Positions 60,723 to 64,000 of a stretch of DNA of 64,000 nt are shown here, one piece after another. Positions within the stretch are counted from its first letter, which is position 1; each line of letters starts with the position of its first letter. The stretch comes from Natronorubrum aibiense (GTDB lineage Archaea; Halobacteriota; Halobacteria; Halobacteriales; Natrialbaceae). The notes below the pieces were generated by a model. That model saw only the letters and a list, made by a program, of their open reading frames with translations. It was not told the origin of the DNA and searched no databases. The position numbers were made by a program, and so were the translations under genes. The DNA is taken from NCBI RefSeq assembly GCF_009392895.1, contig NZ_CP045489.1, forward strand, positions 367,478-431,477, in the 5' to 3' direction.

Positions 60723-62054
60723 TCAGTCGTGCGCTAGCACTCCCTGTTCGGCAAGCGAGTGGGATGAGGTTGGGCGGCTTACACGCCCCGACCCGGACAG
60801 ACGCACCAACCGCACCTGCGGTTGGGTTTTGTGAGTCCGGTAATTTGTCGTGTTACCGTCGAGTTTCGCCTTCTCGCGCCATGCGATGTTCACCGATGCA
60901 TTCCGGTCGGCGTGGTCTTGCACCACGTCACACTCGTCGTTCGTACACCGGAATCGCCGTCCCTGCCGACTGCCGCGTTCACCACAACACGAACAGGTCT
61001 TCGAGTTGTAGTAAGCATCTATTGTGTCCGTGGGAATCTCTCGCCACGTCGCCTTGTACGAGACGAACTTCTCGAACTTGTGGAACGGCAATTTGTGCAA
61101 TCGGCGGTTCATATACGTCCCGTACTTGATTTCGTCGCGGATACCGCTCATATCCTCGAACACGATAACCGGGTTCGAGAATTGCTCTGCGAACTCCACA
61201 ACAGCACGGGAAAACCGATGCAACACCCACTCGGTGAAGCGCTCTTCCGTGTCACCGAGTTTCCGGTGGATGCTCGTCTTACCGTGTTCTTGACAGCGTT
61301 TCGTGATGGTGTGGTAGCGTTGGCGTTCCTGCTTGACTCGTCCGTAGTCAAGGACGAGTGTGCCCTTCGTTCGCATCGTGTCGCGGTCAAGGGCGGTGAG
61401 AGCGACGTTGCGTTCGTTGATGTCCACGCCAACAAGCGTGTCGCTGGTGTCGGGTTCGGGCACGTTGAACTCGCGTGTGACCGTGACGTGTAAGTAATAC
61501 ACGCCATCGCGGTACAGGAGTTCGGCCTGCCCAACATCCACTTCATCCGACGTGATAGCGTCTCGAAGTTCGTCCATCGCGTCCGGTTCGCCACGTAGGT
61601 GTCCTTTCACCTTCTTGTAGGGTTTCGGACTGATGCGGAACTGGACGCGATTCGTGTCTTCATCCACGGTGAGGCGGTAGCCTTCCGTGTGTGCCATCAC
61701 GAGCGGATACGCACCAGATTTGTCCGTACTCGGCGGCGTCGGCTTGCCTCCATCAGGACCAGCCTGTTCTTCCCACCAGTCAAGGAGTGACTGGTATGAG
61801 TCCCACGTTTGGAGGGCTTTGCCGACGACCGCGCACTTGTTGTTCCGCAAGAAGTCGTCGCGGTCAACCTCGTTCTGTATCTCAGTGCGCGTGTACCCTT
61901 GTTGTGTGAGGCGGATGGTGTCGTTGAATATCTCGCGTGATGCAAGGCGGGCGTCGTGAAGCCACGTTCGTTCACCAGACGCTATGTGAAGGCGCGTCTG
62001 AATCGTTTTTGTGGCTTCTTCACCCATGCTTTGACAATCGTTCCAGAGTGTCAT
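60723..62054 (-). CDS. tnpB: TnpB RNA-guided nuclease of IS605-type element
   Basis: The 443-residue protein has the split RuvC nuclease of TnpB. D211 is in LVGVDINERNVALTA, E300 in VIVFEDMSGIRDE and D383 in DHADRNASVNIA. A zinc ribbon, CSCCGERG and FRCTNDEC, lies between the last two. TnpB cuts DNA next to a short motif using an RNA from the element end, which helps the element persist. All three catalytic residues are present, so it should be functional. The ATG at 62054 gives the normal family start; an upstream in-frame ATG at 62096 would overlap tnpA. Confidence 0.9.
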   Translation of the reverse strand: MTLWNDCQSMGEEATKTIQTRLHIASGERTWLHDARLASREIFNDTIRLTQQGYTRTEIQNEVDRDDFLRNNKCAVVGKALQTWDSYQSLLDWWEEQAGPDGGKPTPPSTDKSGAYPLVMAHTEGYRLTVDEDTNRVQFRISPKPYKKVKGHLRGEPDAMDELRDAITSDEVDVGQAELLYRDGVYYLHVTVTREFNVPEPDTSDTLVGVDINERNVALTALDRDTMRTKGTLVLDYGRVKQERQRYHTITKRCQEHGKTSIHRKLGDTEERFTEWVLHRFSRAVVEFAEQFSNPVIVFEDMSGIRDEIKYGTYMNRRLHKLPFHKFEKFVSYKATWREIPTDTIDAYYNSKTCSCCGERGSRQGRRFRCTNDECDVVQDHADRNASVNIAWREKAKLDGNTTNYRTHKTQPQVRLVRLSGSGRVSRPTSSHSLAEQGVLAHD

Positions 62055-62071
62055 AAATGTAGGGAGTAGGG

Positions 62072-62479
62072 GTGGAAGAATACCGTCGTCATGCACATTT
62101 GGTTAGTTCCTGCAAGTATCACTTCGTGTGGTGTCCAAAGTACCGCCACCCGGTTCTCAACGTGGTTGAAGACGATGTGCGGGAGTTGTTTGGTGAGACT
62201 GCTGACCACTTCGGTCACAAGATTCTCGCCTTGGAGATCGCAGACGACCACGTTCACCTGTTCGTGCAAACAGACCCGAAGTACAGCCCTGCGAACATCG
62301 CTCGACAATTCAAGTCGTACTCTGGCAAGCACTTGCTGGAACGGTATCCCGAGATTCGAGAGTCGTATTTCTGGGGCGGCGGATTCTGGAAGGTCGGATA
62401 CTACGTTGGGACGACGGGAGCGGTGTCGGAGGAAGTGGTTGAACAGTATATCGAAGAGACGGAACACGCGCCGGAGTGA
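62072..62479 (+). CDS. tnpA: TnpA Y1 HUH transposase of IS200/IS605 family
   Basis: The 135-residue protein is the single-strand transposase. The metal-binding HUH motif is H60-V-H62 in IADDHVHLFV, and the tyrosine nucleophile is one of Y110-Y111 in FWKVGYYVGTTG. The first strand has the typical KYHFVWCPKYRHPVL. The start codon is GTG at 62072, 17 bases from the divergent tnpB start. It works as a dimer that recognises the end hairpins. Confidence 0.92.
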   Translation: MEEYRRHAHLVSSCKYHFVWCPKYRHPVLNVVEDDVRELFGETADHFGHKILALEIADDHVHLFVQTDPKYSPANIARQFKSYSGKHLLERYPEIRESYFWGGGFWKVGYYVGTTGAVSEEVVEQYIEETEHAPE

Positions 62480-62489
62480 CGCGCTTCAC

Positions 62490-62511
62490 CCCCGCCCACG
62501 GTGGGGCGGGG
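62490..62511 (+). repeat. Element-end hairpin downstream of tnpA
   Basis: CCCCGCCCAC pairs with GTGGGGCGGGG apart from one bulged base. It lies 10 bases past the tnpA stop, where the left-end recognition hairpin is expected. Confidence 0.5.
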
Positions 62512-62529
62512 AACTCGCGCTGCTTTTCG

Positions 62530-62765
62530 TTTAGATAGTTCATCAGCACCGAATCCAGACTCGTCGAGGCACGGGCACAGTTCGGGATGATCATCTGGAT
62601 CGAGAGCTTCGTATCACCGCCGTGGCGACGGCTTTTTATGAAAAAGATTTGGATCTATTTGTCCTCGAGCTACCCATTTAGTTCGTCAACCGCATCAGCG
62701 ACGACGACCAGTTCCCCATACTCGTAGGAATCAAAGGCACCTACGGTCGGACGGCGAATCGTCAT
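62530..62765 (-). pseudogene. Decayed gene interrupted beside the IS605 element
   Basis: From an ATG at 62765 the minus strand reads MTIRRPTVGAFDSYEYGELV, continues VVADAVDELNG and then meets TAG, four codons later a second TAG, and the frame goes on as SRRHGGDTKLSIQMIIPNCA to NYLNEKQRE at the IS605 edge. Two nonsense codons and the loss of the remainder suggest a dead gene into which the element inserted. The family is not recognised. Confidence 0.4.
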
Positions 62766-63074
62766 CAAATAATAGGATCAGACAGCGATACAGTTGCATC
62801 GGTGACTGCACACGACGTCATACCACTGTGAATTGGCCGTTCGATAAGCCACCGGAGACTGACCAGTCAGAGAGATCGAGTCGAGAGCGACCACGAAAGA
62901 ATTGGGTTCAGAACTTGAATAGATACATAGTCGAAACTCGAACCCATGAGTCATCACTCCAGTGGAGATTCGAAAGCAAAAGTGGGGCACGATCGAGTGT
63001 CAGTCGCTATCTCTCTGTCTGTCACATGTTCCATCGGCTACTGAAGACGCCTTCACCGGTCAGATTCCGAGGTT
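62766..63074. other. Intergenic region without recognised genes
   Basis: I see no supported gene in these 309 bases. A 94-codon frame beginning at 62828 overlaps the remnant at 63075-63170 on the other strand and is probably spurious. Confidence 0.3.
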
Positions 63075-63170
63075 TCACGACTCGAGATCGCGATGTGTCT
63101 GTTTCTCTTTGACCGAGTCTCGGACGACTGTTCTCTGGTAGTCTGATCAGTCAAACTGATCAGTATTACT
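63075..63170 (-). pseudogene. Partial decayed duplicate of the gene at the window end
   Basis: The minus strand reads SNTDQFD, stop, SDYQRTVVRDSVKEKQTHRD, LES, stop. The gene at 63601-64000 reads SNTDQFDRSDLPRIVVRDSV, KED and, about 20 residues later, KQARRDLED. So this copy has a nonsense codon at the Arg position and an in-frame deletion of about 20 codons. It is a truncated duplicate. Confidence 0.6.
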
Positions 63171-63229
63171 ATTAAGAAGGGTTAAGAGGGGTTAAGAGTT
63201 GACCGGCCGGCAACGGCATTGTTGTAATC
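63171..63229. repeat. Short GGGTTAAGAG direct repeats
   Basis: TTAAGAAG, GGTTAAGAGG and GGTTAAGAG occur in succession between 63171 and 63200. This may be slippage product or a minor protein-binding array. Confidence 0.35.
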
Positions 63230-63562
63230 TATACGAACGCGCTCCTCCCCTCCCTACTCACTCGCTTCGCTCGTTCCTTGAGGATAGTGCGGAACCGAAG
63301 GTTCCGCTGACCGTGCGAACGGCGAAGCCGTGAGCAGAAGGGGACTCCGCGCTACCGCTTCAGTTGAACCACCTCGGGGTCAAGTGGTTCGAGATGCCGA
63401 AGACGTCTCGTCATCAGGAGAGTGCGAAGCTCTCTCGAACGCCCCGAGGCACTCGGCCTGCTCCACCTGTAGAAATGCGTCTTTCAGTTCGACCGCTGTA
63501 GTTCCAGTACTGAATGAAGAATCGAGCTAGTGACGTGCACCCACGACTGAAGTCGTAGGTTT
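63230..63562. mobile_element. PATE-like element with both IS200/IS605-type ends
   Basis: The segment 63240-63292 is the reversed type 1 end (on the minus strand CCTCAAGGAACGAGCGAAGC, then GAGTAGGGAGGGGAG). The segment 63365-63475 is the type 2 end (GAACCACCTCGGGGT, a long loop, CCCCGAGGCACTCGGCCTGC, CCTGTAGA). A terminal hairpin CCCACGACT/AGTCGTAGG lies at 63540-63560. There is no transposase frame. It separates the decayed duplicate from the parent gene. Confidence 0.5.
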
Positions 63563-63600
63563 TGCGCCTGTCCTTGTATTACTGTGGAAAAATTCTCACG

Positions 63601-64000
63601 TTAGAAATCCACACCCCACTCGCGGAGAATATCCTCAGCGTCATCTAAATTCTGCATCCCGGCAAGGTAGATTGCTTCCCGAGCATCGAGTTTATAGAGA
63701 TCATCGTCAAATCGGTCCTCAAGATCGCGGCGTGCCTGTTTCTCTTTGTCCTCAGTATCCTGGTAGACAAACAGTTGATGCACACCCCCATCGCGGTCTT
63801 CTTTGACTGAATCTCTGACGACTATTCTTGGTAAGTCTGATCGGTCAAACTGATCAGTATTACTACCAGACAGAGTCGGATTGTCTCCCTGCTTAGACTG
63901 GACAGGCTGTCCAGTACCACTGACTGTCTTTTTTTGTTCACCAGACTGATCAGACTGTTCAGTATTACCAGTATTACTGACTGTCTTGTCTTGTTCTTCT
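63601..64000 (-). CDS. C-terminal part of an acidic protein, runs off the window
   Basis: Only the last about 132 codons are in the window; the start lies beyond 64000. The visible N-terminal part is a Gln/Ser/Thr-rich low-complexity linker (NTEQSDQSGEQKKTV, TGQPVQSKQGDNP). A compact C-terminal domain follows: RIVVRDSVKEDRDGGVHQLF, then DLEDRFDDDLYKLDAREAIY and NLDDAEDILREWGVDF. Proteins with this kind of linker and helical C-terminal domain occur on haloarchaeal plasmids, but I do not name a function. A damaged partial duplicate is at 63075-63170. Confidence 0.6.
   Translation of the reverse strand, partial: EEQDKTVSNTGNTEQSDQSGEQKKTVSGTGQPVQSKQGDNPTLSGSNTDQFDRSDLPRIVVRDSVKEDRDGGVHQLFVYQDTEDKEKQARRDLEDRFDDDLYKLDAREAIYLAGMQNLDDAEDILREWGVDF

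Larger units (their letters stand above)
60660..62535. mobile_element. IS605-type insertion sequence (tnpA and tnpB)
   Basis: Divergent tnpA and tnpB genes lie between two hairpins, one at 60687-60708 and one at 62490-62511. The ends are approximate. IS605 elements have no inverted repeats, use subterminal hairpins recognised by TnpA, and transpose as single strands. Both genes are intact, so the element may be active. The region beyond the tnpB stop, including the hairpin, is where the TnpB guide RNA (omega/reRNA) would be encoded. Confidence 0.75.

Noticed and set aside
62828..63112. 94-codon frame on the plus strand
   Set aside because: It overlaps the recognisable remnant at 63075-63170 on the opposite strand and its translation is rich in Ser/Arg without structure.
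63171..63200. Possible CRISPR or iteron array from GGTTAAGAG repeats
   Set aside because: Only about three short adjacent copies with no spacers of even length and no cas or replication gene in the window.
1..64000. tRNA and rRNA genes
   Set aside because: No cloverleaf with a GTTCRA T-arm context or rRNA-like conserved segment was recognised when reading both strands. A covariance-model search would be needed to exclude them fully.

Overview
This window is haloarchaeal DNA (class Halobacteria, probably a Natrialba/Haloterrigena/Halostagnicola-type organism). The proteins are strongly acidic, TATA elements sit about 25 bases before start codons with little leader, there are Tat-type lipoprotein signals, and the insertion sequences belong to types common in haloarchaea (IS630 with an A7 frameshift, IS1595, IS200/IS605, PATE-like ends). 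No rRNA, tRNA or CRISPR array was seen. The density of mobile elements, pseudogenes and catabolic duplicates suggests a megaplasmid or a flexible chromosomal region.

Layout. (1) 1-6.8 kb: small membrane proteins, an M48 metallopeptidase, a zinc-ribbon/TM2 protein, a LURP-one-like protein and two winged-helix regulators. Four small ORFs between 4.4 and 6.3 kb are each bounded by copies of a 35-50 bp imperfect repeat. (2) 7.0-13.7 kb: an IS4-type transposase, an arsR-arsM pair, a DUF2270 protein, an IS630 element with a nonsense mutation, the tail of an N-acyl-D-amino-acid deacylase gene and a truncated IS1595 element. (3) 13.7-44.3 kb: a large nitrogen-compound catabolic region. It holds an NhaC antiporter, an ornithine cyclodeaminase/alanine dehydrogenase homologue, class III aminotransferases, a glutamine-synthetase-like ligase with a class I glutamine amidotransferase, two DAO-family flavoenzymes, two IclR regulators, a complete PotABCD polyamine importer, aldehyde dehydrogenases, an amidase and a tungsten-type aldehyde ferredoxin oxidoreductase. 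Inside it lies a sugar-linked set: ROK kinase, phosphohexomutase, and an operon of UGT-type glycosyltransferase, cupin and aldehyde dehydrogenase. (4) 44.5-60.4 kb: an aldehyde dehydrogenase, an SDR, M20 hydrolases including an N-carbamoyl-amino-acid hydrolase type, two sodium:solute symporters each preceded by a tiny overlapping membrane protein, a class III aminotransferase, a methylmalonate/malonate-semialdehyde dehydrogenase and an Lrp regulator. (5) 60.4-64 kb: an IS605-type element (tnpA/tnpB), PATE-like debris, two gene remnants and the C-terminal part of a gene running off the window.

How it may work together. The best reading of region 3 is uptake of polyamines (PotABCD), gamma-glutamylation (glutamine-synthetase-like enzyme), oxidation (DAO flavoenzyme), aldehyde oxidation, release of the glutamyl group (amidotransferase) and transamination, i.e. 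a Puu-like logic in an archaeon. Region 4 could take N-carbamoyl-beta-alanine or beta-alanine through transamination and CoA-acylating semialdehyde oxidation to acetyl-CoA. These pathway statements are inferred from family membership and gene order; substrates are not proven by the sequence.
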